From Astrothelium macrocarpum (Eukaryota; Ascomycota; Dothideomycetes; Trypetheliales; Trypetheliaceae), in contig JAGEMR010000024.1 of NCBI GenBank assembly GCA_021030915.1, positions 248,001 through 312,000 of the forward strand: DNA of 64,000 nt. Reading direction: 5' to 3'. The notes beneath the pieces are model-generated. The model was not told where the DNA came from. It ran no database searches and saw nothing but the letters and a program-made list of their open reading frames with translations. Positions 23,289 to 34,598 of this stretch are shown in pieces (within the stretch, counting starts at the first letter, position 1; every line of letters starts with the position of its first letter). The position numbers were made by a program, and so were the translations under genes.

Positions 23289-24420
23289 CAGACCTGCTTG
23301 AAATGAGCATGTAGAACCAGCTTTGAGACGCGTTATTTCAAGTAAACAGCAGCATGCTATTTCCTGTTTTTCAATGTACATATAGAGGCGATTTATAGAG
23401 TGTGGAATCAGATTCACGTGTTCTCAATCTCGGTCGAATGGTCCTTTTTTTCGGTCAAGTCCAGATGCTATGACGTTCACTGACACTCACACAACTCGTC
23501 ATAGAGACGTCGCACTTTATCTAGCTCAAGGATAGATTGTTAGTGACTTTTTACAGAAGCAGTGCTTAAGGACCCATGAGTTTGGGCGTCAATCCAGTTG
23601 GCGGTAGGATATTCTATGCCTGCTTATATAAGTCCGTATGCTGATGTGAGAACGCTGAATCACACCATCTGTAGAGTCGCGGTAAGTTATCCTTTACAAT
23701 GCAACAGGTCTTGACGAGCTCTGCTGCTCTGAGAATCCGCATGATGCCAACGTAAGCCGAGCGCAGTCTTCCGTTTCTCTGCTGAAGTTCTTTTAAAAGT
23801 ACACATCACTCGGTGGAGGCGAAGCCACACCTCAAGGTCGCTTTATTTTCCGCCATCTCTCTTTTTCCTACGAGCTTATAATCTCCGTCACAAAGACAAT
23901 GCTGATTTATTGTGAGTATAATGTAAAATAATGTCAAAAATAATTTATAAATTAAAATGATAAACTATTTAAGATAAAAATAGTGAAATAATACAAAATG
24001 CAAATCTAGACTATGGATTGAGAAGAGAGCAGAATGACAGAGTCTCAGATTAGGTAATAATTAGGTAACAACGCCCCTACCTCTAGGTACCTGTTCAGGG
24101 CCCTTATCCATCATCATCTTGTACCTTAGAATTCTCACTAGCTCGCACAATCAAATCTGTACATGCAGAACAGCTTCAAGACAGCCACTGGCATCAAGCC
24201 TGCATGGCTGAGCTGAGCCGGGCCCCTAACACAATCGCCAATGCTGTCCCCATTGTAAAAGGTGCAGCATCGGCTCTTATTCTGCCTTGCGCGAAAACCG
24301 CCACCTCCCCTTAACTTACGAGAAAGATTATTCCCATGAGCAACACGCATCTTTTTCAACCCAACTCATACGCCTGCCTAAATCGTGAAGGTTCTCGAGC
24401 CTCGGAGCTTATTGTCAAGA
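23289..24420. other. Intergenic, with short AT-rich patch
   Basis: No gene seen. 23915-24000 is a brief AT-rich patch (ATAATGTAAAATAATG-like), perhaps a small remnant of RIP-affected sequence. The rest presumably includes the promoter of the HET-NACHT gene. Confidence 0.4.
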
Positions 24421-27060
24421 ATGCGCCTTTTGGAAATCATCAGCAATAGCGAACTGACCTTGACTAAGGATCTGATTGGCAAGACTCCTCCTTATGGGAT
24501 ACTATCACACACTTGGGGAGACGATGAAGAAGAAGTCACCTTTCAAGATTTCAAGGATGGTCAAGAGAAGAACAAGCTAGGGTTTCAAAAGATACGTTTT
24601 TGTGCAGAGCAAGCGGTTCGTGATGGTCTCAAGTATTTCTGGGTGGACACTTGTTGTATAGACAAGTCAAATAATGCTGAACTGTCAGAGGCTATCACAT
24701 CTATGTTTCGTTGGTATCGCGACGCGATCAAATGCTACGCATACCTAGCGGATGTTTCTTTCAACAGCCAAGAACCTCCCAACCAATCCTTTCAGACATG
24801 GGGACCATCTTTTCGAGCAAGCCGATGGTTTACCAGAGGTTGGACTCTACAAGAGCTTATTGGGCCGCCGCATGTTGACTTTTTTTCCAAGGAAGGGAAG
24901 CTTCTTGGTAGCAAGAAGTCGTTGGAACTCCTAATTCACGAGATTACCAGAATCCCGGTCAAGGCTCTCCAAGCATATTCCGCATCTGAATTCAGTAGTG
25001 AAGACCGATTTTCGTGGATCAGATTTCGTGAAACCAAACGCGAAGAGGACATGGCCTACTCACTGCTCGGCGTATTCAACGTTAGTATGCCGGTTCTCTA
25101 CGGCGAGGGAGTCAAGAATGCATTCCGCAGGTTGCGAGAAGAGATCAACAAGCGTTCGAATTCTATCTACGACAGTCAGGGATTCTCATTTGCCGCAGGA
25201 TTAATCGTAAAGGACTCACTGACGAATAATTAGGAGATGACCTTGCCCAGCCTTTGCTCAACACTTACGGAGACTCTCGCAGCAACAGGCTTCCGTCGAA
25301 CCCTGCTTCGAAGTCTACAGACCCTCTTCACGGAGATATTCAAAAACGTTTGCTTCAACATGTAAAATTCCCAGTCATTGGAGACCGCGAAGACCGAATT
25401 GATCAGGCTGTTACGAACACGTTTACTTGGATATTCTCCGACAAGACACAATATGGCGAACGTACCACATGGGATTCCTTCCCAAGCTGGTTGCAGAGCA
25501 ACGATGGCATATATTGGATTACCGGAAAACCGGGGTCTGGAAAGTCAACTTTGATGAAATTTCTTCATTTAGACTCTAGAACTAAAGAAAATCTTAGAGC
25601 CTGGTCGCCGGATTCAAAGCTCATTATCGTAGGTCACTTCTTCTGGAGCAGTGGCACTTCCATCCAAATGTCAATTGAGGGGTTAATTCGAACTTTGTTG
25701 CATGGCATTGGAATGCAACTACCTGATCTGCTTCCTGACCTTTTTCCCGACCTATGGACAGAAATCGAATTGAGTCCGGATCCGAAGCGGGCATCTTTAT
25801 CGCCTTGGACTATGTCTGAGTGCCTTCAGGCCTTTCGAAGGATCTTGTTTCACCCATTCAACCACGTTCGTTTCTTCTTTGTCGATGGTTTGGACGAGTG
25901 CAGTGGGGACCACGAGGAACTGATCGCTCTTCTTAAGCAAATGCTAGATTCTGCACGTATAAAGATGTGCTTGGCTAGTCGGCCATGGACCGTATTTCGA
26001 GATGCATTTAATGGCCGTCCAAGCCTTATGCTTGAGCATCTTAGTTATGGGGACATGCGGGTCTACGTCTGCACTAAGTTCTACGAACATCCTGGATTCC
26101 TTGAACTGGAGAAGGGCGATCATAAATCAGCTGCTCAGCTGTGTGAGCAAGTTATAACAAAAGCTTCTGGTGTTTTCCTCTGGGTACGACTAGCAACCCA
26201 ATCCTTACTCCGCGGTATCTCAAACGGTGATCAGGTTTCTGACCTCATGAGGAGGTTGCAAGACCTTCCCGAGGATCTAGCAGCACTGTTTCGCAAGATC
26301 ATTGACAGCATTGATCCTACTTATAAAGAAGAATTCTCGCAAATTCTCCAAATACATCGCGCGGCCTTCTCCTGCGGATTTGGCTTGAACCTACTGGAAT
26401 TTTCATACGCGCTTGACGATAACCGAACATTGTGGGATGACGACGAAAGACCTCTGAGCGAGAATGGTTTCATATACAAAGTGAAATCAATGGAAAGACG
26501 CCTTGATAGCAGGACAAAGGGTTTGCTTGGAACCCCGAGCTGGTATACAAAGCATATAGGAAGAGGGTAAAGTAACTGAGGATGTCGGTGATTTCGGAGT
26601 CTTTCGTGCCTAATCAAACTGCAGATCTTCCGGAGAGCTCTTGCCTGTGCAAAGCGACAACTTGATGGTACAGTACCTGCATAGAAGTCTAAAGGACTAC
26701 ATAGAGCAGCCTGAAGTATGGAAAGACATTCACGCACTAGCTCCGTCTTTCAATCCTTTTGTTTCTCTTTGCAAGGCTTTCACACTCCAGATCAAAGGAA
26801 TCTGCGAATATCCTTCTCATGACTTCCAAGACGAGGTGCCCTGGGGCGACACAAATAACAGTGCGCTCATGATTTCTAAATCCTTAAAGGTCGCACTTTC
26901 CGTTTGCAAACATGCTGACAACGGACTCAAAAATGGTCTGATGGTTATTTTAGATGCTTTGGAAACAATCATCAAGCGAAAAGTTAACTTTGAATGTTAC
27001 TATGGCGTCGCTCTCGCGTCACACCATCACGATCTCATGATGGCGCTTGCCATTGACTGA
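24421..27060 (+). CDS. HET-NACHT NLR-like receptor (heterokaryon-incompatibility type)
   Basis: Start chosen at ATG 24421 (MRLLEI, the usual opening of HET proteins). Exons 24421-25174, 25234-26566 and 26625-27060 join in phase, giving 840 residues. The first intron (59 nt, GTCAGG donor) is less canonical but has a CTGAC branch site. The HET domain (about 20-160) contains YGILSHTWGDDEEEV, FWVDTCCID, RWFTRGWTLQEL. The NACHT domain follows, with Walker A GKPGSGKST at about 351 and Walker B FFVDGLDEC at about 466, then the conserved FLWVRL region and FLHR-like VQYLHRSLKDY. HET triggers regulated cell death on non-self recognition, with NACHT acting as the NTP-driven switch. The frame closes at 27060 while coding continues in another frame to 27679, so the C-terminus is probably broken. 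Confidence 0.8.
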
Positions 27061-27679
27061 TATTTGCTTTTGGGTCGAAGAATTGTTAAATCGCGGGCAC
27101 TCCGCATGTCCAAGCTGGTCCGGGCCACCATTCGTTCATATTGCGGTTGACAATCGCGGGTTTTTTACTGCAATGTACATTCCAGCGTCAAGTTATGAGT
27201 TAAGGATGTCTGTGAAAAGGTTACCGTGCCCAAGGTGCTTGAGAGCCTTACTTTTGCATGGAGCAGATCTCTGCGAAACGTATCAGGGCATGACAGCTTT
27301 CAGTTATGTTGTGGACGAGTTTTTGGAGGCTCTACACGATCTCAGAAGTTTTGGGTCCCCTAACGATAGAGGGATTACAGATAGGATCATTAGCAACTCG
27401 TTGGATATTTTTGAGATCTTGTCCGACCATGGGACAGACATTTCCTTACTTCGTAGCGAGACAGCACATCTGGTACCTGATTCTTTACAACAGTGGAAAG
27501 AGGTATCCGACTCTCCAGTCGACTTGCAACGTCTGTGCCGGGTATTGGGGGTTGACTACGCAAGTCTTAAGATCGAGGATGAGGATGAAAACACCCAAGG
27601 CCAAGACGGGTCCAAGAGAGGGGACAGGGGGCAACCCGACTTTTATAGAATTTTCGCAAGGAGGAAGCGGATAGAATAG
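27041..27679 (+). pseudogene. Out-of-frame C-terminal extension of the HET-NACHT gene
   Basis: The plus-strand frame 27041-27679 encodes about 210 residues (WVEELLNRG..., LRALLLHGADLCETYQGMTAF..., ending RIFARRKRIE) with helical, ankyrin-like spacing (LLLHGADL). It overlaps the end of the HET-NACHT frame by 17-20 nt in a different phase. No GT-AG pair joins the two in phase; the only nearby acceptor (GTCGAAG, about 27080) needs a donor that is absent. A single indel in 27041-27057 would explain this, either a real mutation or an assembly error. Confidence 0.5.
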
Positions 27680-29092
27680 GTAACCTTAGTCCCGCCACAC
27701 GGGATGTATGATTGAGTGAGCCGCTTTCGAGCTAAAGCTATTATGCGGGCAGACCTTATAGACTTCACATCGAGCTTCGTGGGCGAACTGATTAAGGCAA
27801 TGCAAATACGTCTGAGTGACACCAAAAGAGAGAAGAAAAAGTCGTTCTTGCCATGATACTACTGTCAAGCACTCAAATGACAATTTGGCAACACTTTGGG
27901 AGTCTTGCAAGATCGTAGCTACAATGAGCAGCCAGTACACTTGACGCTTTCTACGTATTGAGTTGAAGGGATGGTAGCAAGGTTAGTTCTCGTCAAATAT
28001 GTTAGCTGCAGAAGATTGCCAAAGTAGATTGGGCTGATGCTGACGTGTTGCAGGCATCACTCCCAGCTTTTCTCCAGCAACTACGTATACAGGCTGGGTG
28101 CTTTGCGTTCACATTACTCCAGGATTAGATCCGGCTTTGCTAGATGTCCAGAAATAAACTGGAGGTTAGTTCTATTACCCATTTACTCTGAATCCAATTT
28201 GGAAAATTCTCTGCTTTATTAGCAGCCCCGAGCCTTCACAGCTCCAATCCATTGAAGCTGATATCTTCCTCGAAATAGACGCTCGTAGCTCTGAGAAATG
28301 ACTGCTTCTGCGTTGATTCGTTAATGCTTGATCAGAGCTCACCGTACGGTCTCTGCTCTGCTCAGCATAGGCGAGACCGGGATCTAGAAAAGTTGAACTT
28401 TCCATATACAGATGTTTGGTAGATCAGTGACACAGCTAATTTGGGAAATGGCAAAGCTTCAAACTACATAATACTTACAAAATACTCTATATTGACATAA
28501 ATATGCTAGCACCCATTATTCGGATATCCGTATCCGGCTTGTGCAACACCATGTTACATTGTCCTTACAAACTAGATCATCCACGTTGCTGCGTTGTACG
28601 TTTGCTATATATTTGCGGTGAGAACATTTGTGATTGTTGCTCAAAGACCCTATCAATGTAACAAGAGGACTTTCTCAATGAGGTCATCGTATGTTCTGAG
28701 AATTTATCAGCCGCTTTCTTCGACAAACTTGTCATACATGCGGGTCCTCGTGGTTTTTATCGCTTGCTCAAATGCCAATGATGGTAGCTGTTTCCTCGGT
28801 TTGTCATTCACATTCACGGCATTAGTGTATTGAAAAAAGTTCTCGGCTTCTTGTTCTTACTCTTGCCACGTCATAGACAGAAAACGTAAAGGTGGTTTGT
28901 GGACTGAATCCTGTTTATTGAGCTGCACAATCTAGAAGAGACGTGCCGGATATTTCCTTTGGAAAGCAAGTTCGTCTATAAATTGACTGCGACTTCCTTC
29001 AAGGCCATGGCGTGACTTCAGGACACCCATTCTTCCCGTCTAATTGAGCTTCAAATATTTGTATGAATTAAAGAGTCATCAAAAATTTCGAC
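27680..29092. other. Intergenic, no gene seen
   Basis: Only short open frames without coding character. It should include the promoter of the secreted protein gene at 29093. Confidence 0.4.
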
Positions 29093-29663
29093 ATGCCAAA
29101 ACTCAGCCTACTTCTACCGGTTCTTGTGACGTTGGCAAAGGCATTGCCTCTCAGCAGCAATGTATCGTCTGGTCCATATAAAGACTTGCCATCGGTCGGC
29201 GTAGGTACTCCAGCAGCTGTAGCTCTGAATGATTCCTAATTGCATGCTAGGTGTACTTTTGCAGAAACATCAATTGGGGTGGCGGATGCCTCCATGCAAT
29301 TTTTCCTTCGGGAACTTGCTATAACGTGCCTGCAGGATGGTGAATCCTCCTCTCGGAATACTCTCGAGTATTTAGTTTTCTATTGGCACATCTTCGGAAA
29401 GCTAACTATTTTCTGTATAGGGGTGACACCATTTCTTCTCTCGGGCCAGACAAGGATGCAGGTGGCTGCGCAGCATATCGGTAGGTGGCAGGCTTTCCTA
29501 GAAACCAAGTCAGAAAAGCTGAAAATCATCGAGACAAACCAATTGCGTCCCTTCTTTGCAGCCTGGCAGCCCATATTTGTCCATCTCATATCCTGGAACG
29601 TCGAATCTAGGTACAGACGGCTACAACGACGCGATCAACAGTATCATGTGCTCCGGTCCATAA
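29093..29663 (+). CDS. Small cysteine-rich secreted protein (four exons)
   Basis: Four short exons (29093-29200, 29251-29339, 29421-29480, 29534-29663) join in phase to 128 residues. A signal peptide (MPKLSLLLPVLVTLAKALPL) is followed by a mature domain of about 90 residues with six Cys (VYFC, GGC, GTC, GGC, TNC, IMC), hence up to three disulfides. The pattern VYFCRNINWGGGC...GTCYN..P.GW...ISSLGPD and the ending SYPGTSNLG.DGYNDAINS recur in small secreted proteins of many ascomycetes, whose function is largely unknown. Such proteins are often effector candidates or extracellular factors; no activity can be assigned from sequence. Each exon is too short to stand out alone; the model rests on phase-compatible splice sites and the family-like pattern. 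Confidence 0.75.
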
Positions 29664-30253
29664 CGGGTCTGAGCGAACTTGCGAGTTTGCTCACGTTCGG
29701 AGCTTGTCATCGCTATTGTGAAAGACAGAACGATGGGAGCTCTCGTGGATTTTGCTAAGTAGGAACTGGAACGCGAGTTTGCCTTAGCACAACGGGTTCA
29801 AATTGTCCATGCGAAGGTCTAAACACTGAGGTATTGACTCTTGATTCTTTGGACACAAAGCGTGGGCCAAAAGACGAGGATAGAGATGTTACAGAACTCA
29901 TAAAACTAGTCTTAGGTTTTTAGAATTTGATGATGATGGATGACAAGTTTAGAACCGTGGTACGGTATTTCTTGAGGTGCCCCTCGTTCACAACCGGGAA
30001 ATTGATCATTGCGTGTCTTTTTCTCCCGCCGCTCTAGAGAAACTTACTGCAAAAGATTGAGATGCATGCCTGTACCATTGACGTAGATTCCCAAGGTCAG
30101 GCTATGGACTCTTAGGCAAATACGCCCATGGACCTTGCCAAGCTCATACAGACACGCACATAGTCTAGGATCATCTTACAATCATTTTCTGTAAAAGTTG
30201 TAAACCCTCTCTTGCATTCTCTTTCAGTATAAGCCTGCTCAAGTCTATCCAGA
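29664..30253. other. Intergenic, no gene seen
   Basis: Separates the secreted protein from the E2 gene. No feature beyond an expected promoter. Confidence 0.4.
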
Positions 30254-30875
30254 ATGGCCAGTGGGGGACATAAGCGCATCGTAAAGGTAAGCAATTCTGC
30301 TTCATTTCTGGACTCCGAGGTCCTTCCTCGCTGACGATTCTTTTAGGAACTTTCAGAAGTAACAACAGATCCGCCGGCTGGCACCAAAGTGCGTCTTCTG
30401 GATGAATCCGATGTTCACATCTGGGAAATAATCATGGCAGGTCCCGAACAATCACCCTACTCTGTTCGTAGCCACTTCACTTCCCTTTGCCTGCTACCAA
30501 TGATTTCCTTATCTCCAAGATCTTTCAAATCTGACAACCTTCTTTTCCCTCTAGGGCGGCCAATTCAAGCTCCTCCTGACCCTTCCCAAGGAATACCCAT
30601 TCAAGCCCCCCGTCCTCAACTTCCAAACCAAGATCTACCACCCCAACGTGTCCAACGATGATAAGGGCTCTATGTGCCTTGGCATGCTGCGGAGTGATGA
30701 GTGGAAGCCGCCCAACAAATTAAGTGCAGTGCTGAATTATGCGAGAAATTTATTGATCGAGCCAATTCCGGAAGACGCGGTGGAAGGGGGAATTGCAGAG
30801 CAGTATAAGAACGATCGGAAGGGTTTTGAGAAGACAGCCAAGGAATGGGTCAAGAAATATGCGGGAAAGTCATGA
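30254..30875 (+). CDS. Ubiquitin-conjugating enzyme E2 (UBC)
   Basis: Exons 30254-30286, 30347-30463 and 30555-30875 join in phase to 156 residues, the size of a minimal E2. The UBC fold is complete: an N-terminal helix (HKRIVKELSEV), the P-x-x-P strand region (KEYPFKPP), the HPN motif in IYHPN, and the catalytic Cys in GSMCLGML. C-terminal helices end KKYAGKS. It accepts ubiquitin (or a relative) from E1 and passes it to E3 or substrate. I cannot say which E2 subfamily it is from sequence alone. The very short first exon (11 codons) is usual for fungal E2 genes. Confidence 0.9.
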
Positions 30876-31236
30876 GGTAGGAGGACAAAAGAATGGATAT
30901 GGGAGATGGGAGGGGGGCCAGATAGTCGAGTTGGTACGAGGGGAATGCGAAGATTGGATTTAATTTGACCAATCATTTGGATGGAGTTGGCGGTTTATTT
31001 GGCGAAACACAGAAGTTTTCATCTCGGATTGGCAAATTTCGCTTCTTGGGAGGATATAGATAATCAGACATGCTCGCAATGATCCAACACAAAGCATACA
31101 AGCGCTTTCCAAAACCCATCCTCTACTCCATGAGCGCCGTAGTCACCCAGAGTGTAGAGCATCAGCCCCCCTCAATCCCCAACTTCAACCCCACAAATCC
31201 GAACTCAAACCCCCTCTCCCCACACCTTCCCACCCA
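30876..31236. other. Convergent intergenic region
   Basis: Between the 3' ends of the E2 and heme-lyase genes. No feature seen. Confidence 0.4.
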
Positions 31237-32160
31237 TCAACTCTCCTTCCACCACCCCACCCACGACCTCTCCACCCCCGTCTCCCGCTCCCGCTCCCTC
31301 CTCTCCTCCCTCACCCTCCCCCCACTCGCCCTCCACCACACATCGCCGCCCCAACGCACCGCTCTCTCCGCCGCCGCCCGCGGGCCATCCACCGCGGGCC
31401 TCACATCCAGGTAGAACACCGGCTCGCCCGTCGGCTCCGGCGGGCCCGAGTAGTAGTCGATCACATAACGCACCTCGCGCTCCGAGCCGTCGGGCTGGCG
31501 CCGCGCCACGTACCAGTCGTGCCGGTCGAAGGGCGGCGCGGACGCGAACGCGCTCGGGTACAGGTATGCGAGGATCTGGTGGAGGTGCGCTTTCGGCGTG
31601 AGCTCGTTGGGGCGGCCGAGGAAGCGGACGAGGCGGGGTTCGGGGGGTGGTGGAGCGTCTGTAGATGATGCTGGTGGTGTTGGTGTGGAGGGATGGCTGT
31701 GTGATAGGGGGGAAAGGCCTTCCTCGCCTCGCGAGCATTCCTCCCATCCGTGTCGGAGGCCGCGTGAGAAGCGTCGCTCCCATTCGCGGATCTCGTCCCA
31801 TGCGCCTTCGTTGAGGAAGTTGTGCACGGCGACCATGGATTCTACGGCGTCTTCGGGTGTGTCGGTGTAGCCTTTGCGGATCATGGCGTTGTACATTTGT
31901 TGGGGAGAGGGGTATTCCCAGTTCCCGGAGCCGTCGCCTTTGGGGATCGAGGAGGTTTCGCGGGAGATGGGGAGGGAGATTGTTTGATGGGAAGACTCGC
32001 GGGATTGAGAGATGTGTGTTGGCATGTAGTTGAGGGGGTTCAGGGCGGAAAGGGTTTTGTTAGAGGAGGACGGCTTTGAGGTGGGAGAGGGTGGTGTGTA
32101 TGGACATCCGCCATCGGATTGAGAGGGAGATGGAGATGTTGTTGACGAGGATTGATGCAT
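31237..32160 (-). CDS. Holocytochrome c-type synthase (cytochrome c/c1 heme lyase)
   Basis: Single-exon protein of 307 residues. Near the N-terminus is a CP-containing heme-regulatory-type motif (GGCPYTPP, about residue 18). The core has the family blocks NWEYPSPQQMYNAMIRKGY, VAVHNFLNEGAW, RPNELTPKAHLH, DRHDWYVARR and VRYVIDYYSGP, then FYLDVRPAVDG. Heme lyases of the mitochondrial intermembrane space attach heme to apocytochrome c or c1. An acidic/Pro-rich insert (about 140-165) and a C-terminal Arg-rich tail differ from the yeast enzymes. Whether it serves c, c1 or both cannot be told. The GC-rich, strongly biased codon use matches the conserved genes at the left of the window and contrasts with the flanking regions. 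Confidence 0.85.
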   Translation of the reverse strand: MHQSSSTTSPSPSQSDGGCPYTPPSPTSKPSSSNKTLSALNPLNYMPTHISQSRESSHQTISLPISRETSSIPKGDGSGNWEYPSPQQMYNAMIRKGYTDTPEDAVESMVAVHNFLNEGAWDEIREWERRFSRGLRHGWEECSRGEEGLSPLSHSHPSTPTPPASSTDAPPPPEPRLVRFLGRPNELTPKAHLHQILAYLYPSAFASAPPFDRHDWYVARRQPDGSEREVRYVIDYYSGPPEPTGEPVFYLDVRPAVDGPRAAAERAVRWGGDVWWRASGGRVREERRERERETGVERSWVGWWKES

Positions 32161-34598
32161 TGGACATCCTGACTAATGATTGTGAGCATTGTCAAGGAAA
32201 AAATTGAGATGCGACGTACAGGAGGAGAAGCATTTGAAGATGGAAGAGGATGGGGCGCAGCCGGCACTGATCGCGCGGGTGTGTCTGCCCAGAACCAGCC
32301 CATGAAGAAACAGTATTATAAGTACAATTGGGTTTGAATTTAAAAGGACTTTGAAAGAAGAATAGGGACCAGAGGTTGGAATGAGAGTGAAGGAGTAGAA
32401 AATCAATGTCCGAGTCATGGATTTGGGCGGAAGACTTCCTCGGAGGTTCCAATTTTCGCCGCAATAGAACCCTCCCACCAATCTTCTCAACAACATTCAC
32501 AACTCACCATCTTCCACACTACAGGAACCCTACCAACGGAATATCTAGCCTTGCGCTATTTTGCCCTAGTTGGGCTACCAAGGCGTGTTGAATGCCGGAA
32601 ATTCCAAACCCGCTGGAAGATTAATCCGACTACGAATCTCTTTACGAAACATCAGCCTTTTTCCATCCCATCTTGATGTCCTCTGCTGCAGTCACTCAAA
32701 CGCATTTCGAACGGATTCAAGAGACCTTCGACGCCCGGGACTGCTTACTCAACTAAGGGTAAAAAATGAGATCAATAAATCTGGATTCGTATCATCGTAA
32801 AAAAAAGGGGCTTCGAACCATCGACCAATCCTTCTGAAAGCAAAGCTCGTTACAAGAAAGGGGATATTTCATCATAAACCTACTCCTCTCCACAAGAGTA
32901 ATATCAAAGATGGATTGGATTTTCAAGGCCGAGGTTTTGGTAGAGCGCAAAGCGCGTGCCTGATTACGCAAACACGGAGATCTGGTTGTCAGTTTCCTTC
33001 TCGTGCTCATTAAAGGACGCAAGCATACGCGCATTCGTTATCTGATTGCTATCAGGCCGGGCTTCGAAGAATTAGAAATGGCTATTGAAATCGGAGTTTA
33101 CCAAAAGGCAACTAGCGTTTTGCTCGGAAAGCGGCACAGATCCAGGACCTGATAGACACAATTCACCCATCATGATGAGGGCATTAGGCTTCGAAGTTGC
33201 GACATGAGCCCTTGCTATCAATGGGGGATCCTTATCAGATTCGTTATAGAAGGCAGAACGGAAGTACCGTATGTCAAGCCCGCGGACAGGTTGCCTATTC
33301 AAGAAAATACGAATCTCAAACTACATGCTATCCCGAAGGCCATGCGCCCCCTAGATATCACACTTGGCACGTTGTGCATTATCAATCTACCATTCGAAAA
33401 CGTAGGGGTCTTGGCAATCATAACGCCTGGGCACCAGGCACCGTGATCGACGAAAGTCTAGCCGGTAAAGGAAATTTGCAGAGAGCCTTTGAAGGCCTGG
33501 TCGATGCGATATTCGGTTTCAGCATTTATTGATCGACAAATGATAAAGAGACTAGCTAAAGTCGTTCGCTATGGATAATGACAGGAAGTAAAAGTAACGG
33601 AAAATACACGCTGAAACGTTTATTCCTGCACGCCCTGCTTATCCGTCTCCTTGGTTCTCGGATCTGCTCGGCCTATCCAATAAGGCAAGAGTATCACAAG
33701 TTCACGGGACGCGATATGATAGGTCCTGCAGAATTTATTCCCTCTGTAGAAACCGATGGAGGATTCTTTTACTTATGGATTTGAAGATCGACAGAAATTC
33801 AAGTAGTGCTGCTTGCAGGTTTCCAGTGACTGCAACTCACACGTGGACCCGAAGGTTGAAGGTGCAATCATAATCGATGTTGAAGTAGGTATGCTAATTT
33901 CCACTTGGTTCAGTGCAAAATGCGAAACACTTCCTTCCCGTTTTGCTCCTTTATTATGCATCGCCTCTCTCCGTTATACATGTTCTTATGCAATAAATGA
34001 TTCGTGATATGCTTGCAGGGTTTCAGATTTACTGGGGCTAACGATGCAGCCCCTGACTAAATCCCCAGGGTTAGAGCTCGAATTAGGGTTACTTATACCA
34101 CGAGCCAATGTCTAGATGAGTACCAAGTGCCCCTCAATATTCAGAGCAATTTGCAATTCGTTCATAAGTTTGCTCTCGCATTCATAATCTATTCACCCAA
34201 TTCATGAGAGGCCTAAACGTGACAGGTGTATTCGCGTAAGATTTTCTTTCCATGGGTTGGCATTCAATACTAGTGACTGGTGCCCTGCTATCAAAGGTCG
34301 AGAAAAGTATAATCGAATCTCATCCTATTCGGAAATTTACGCAGATCGGTTGTGGGGGTCAGTCACTTGATAGGGCAAGTAACCTTGCAAGAACGCGAGC
34401 TCGCGTCAACATCCTTGCCGTCGCGAATGGCGCAAACTTGACCTTCTCGTTAAGTTCGCGGGTTATCAATGAAACCCAGATCAGTCAAAAAATGTATCAC
34501 ACTATTCATTCCCTCTACATTATACATAATGTCGACATGCTTGATCGAACTCGACATGAAGTTCGCCAGTCTATTCAATCCCGCACGTCAAAGCCAAC
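32161..34598. other. Gene-poor stretch, no supported gene
   Basis: 2.4 kb with only short open frames. One frame at 33578-33781 starts with ATG and encodes 68 residues with a hydrophobic segment (LFLHALLIRLLG) that could be a signal sequence, but no partner exon was found. A single TTAGGG near 34080 is not telomeric. This stretch separates conserved genes from the biosynthetic cluster and its neighbour. Confidence 0.4.

Noticed and set aside
31205..31801. 198-residue frame overlapping the heme-lyase gene
   Set aside because: Arg/Pro/Gly/Ala-rich shadow of the GC-biased heme-lyase frame, which has the family motifs.
32790..32880. tRNA-like TTCGAA context on the minus strand before a T run
   Set aside because: No 5' acceptor strand pairs with the putative 3' end, and no anticodon stem forms. 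It is a chance match.
34060..34100. TTAGGG word suggesting a telomere repeat
   Set aside because: Single copy, not in tandem, and inside ordinary intergenic sequence.
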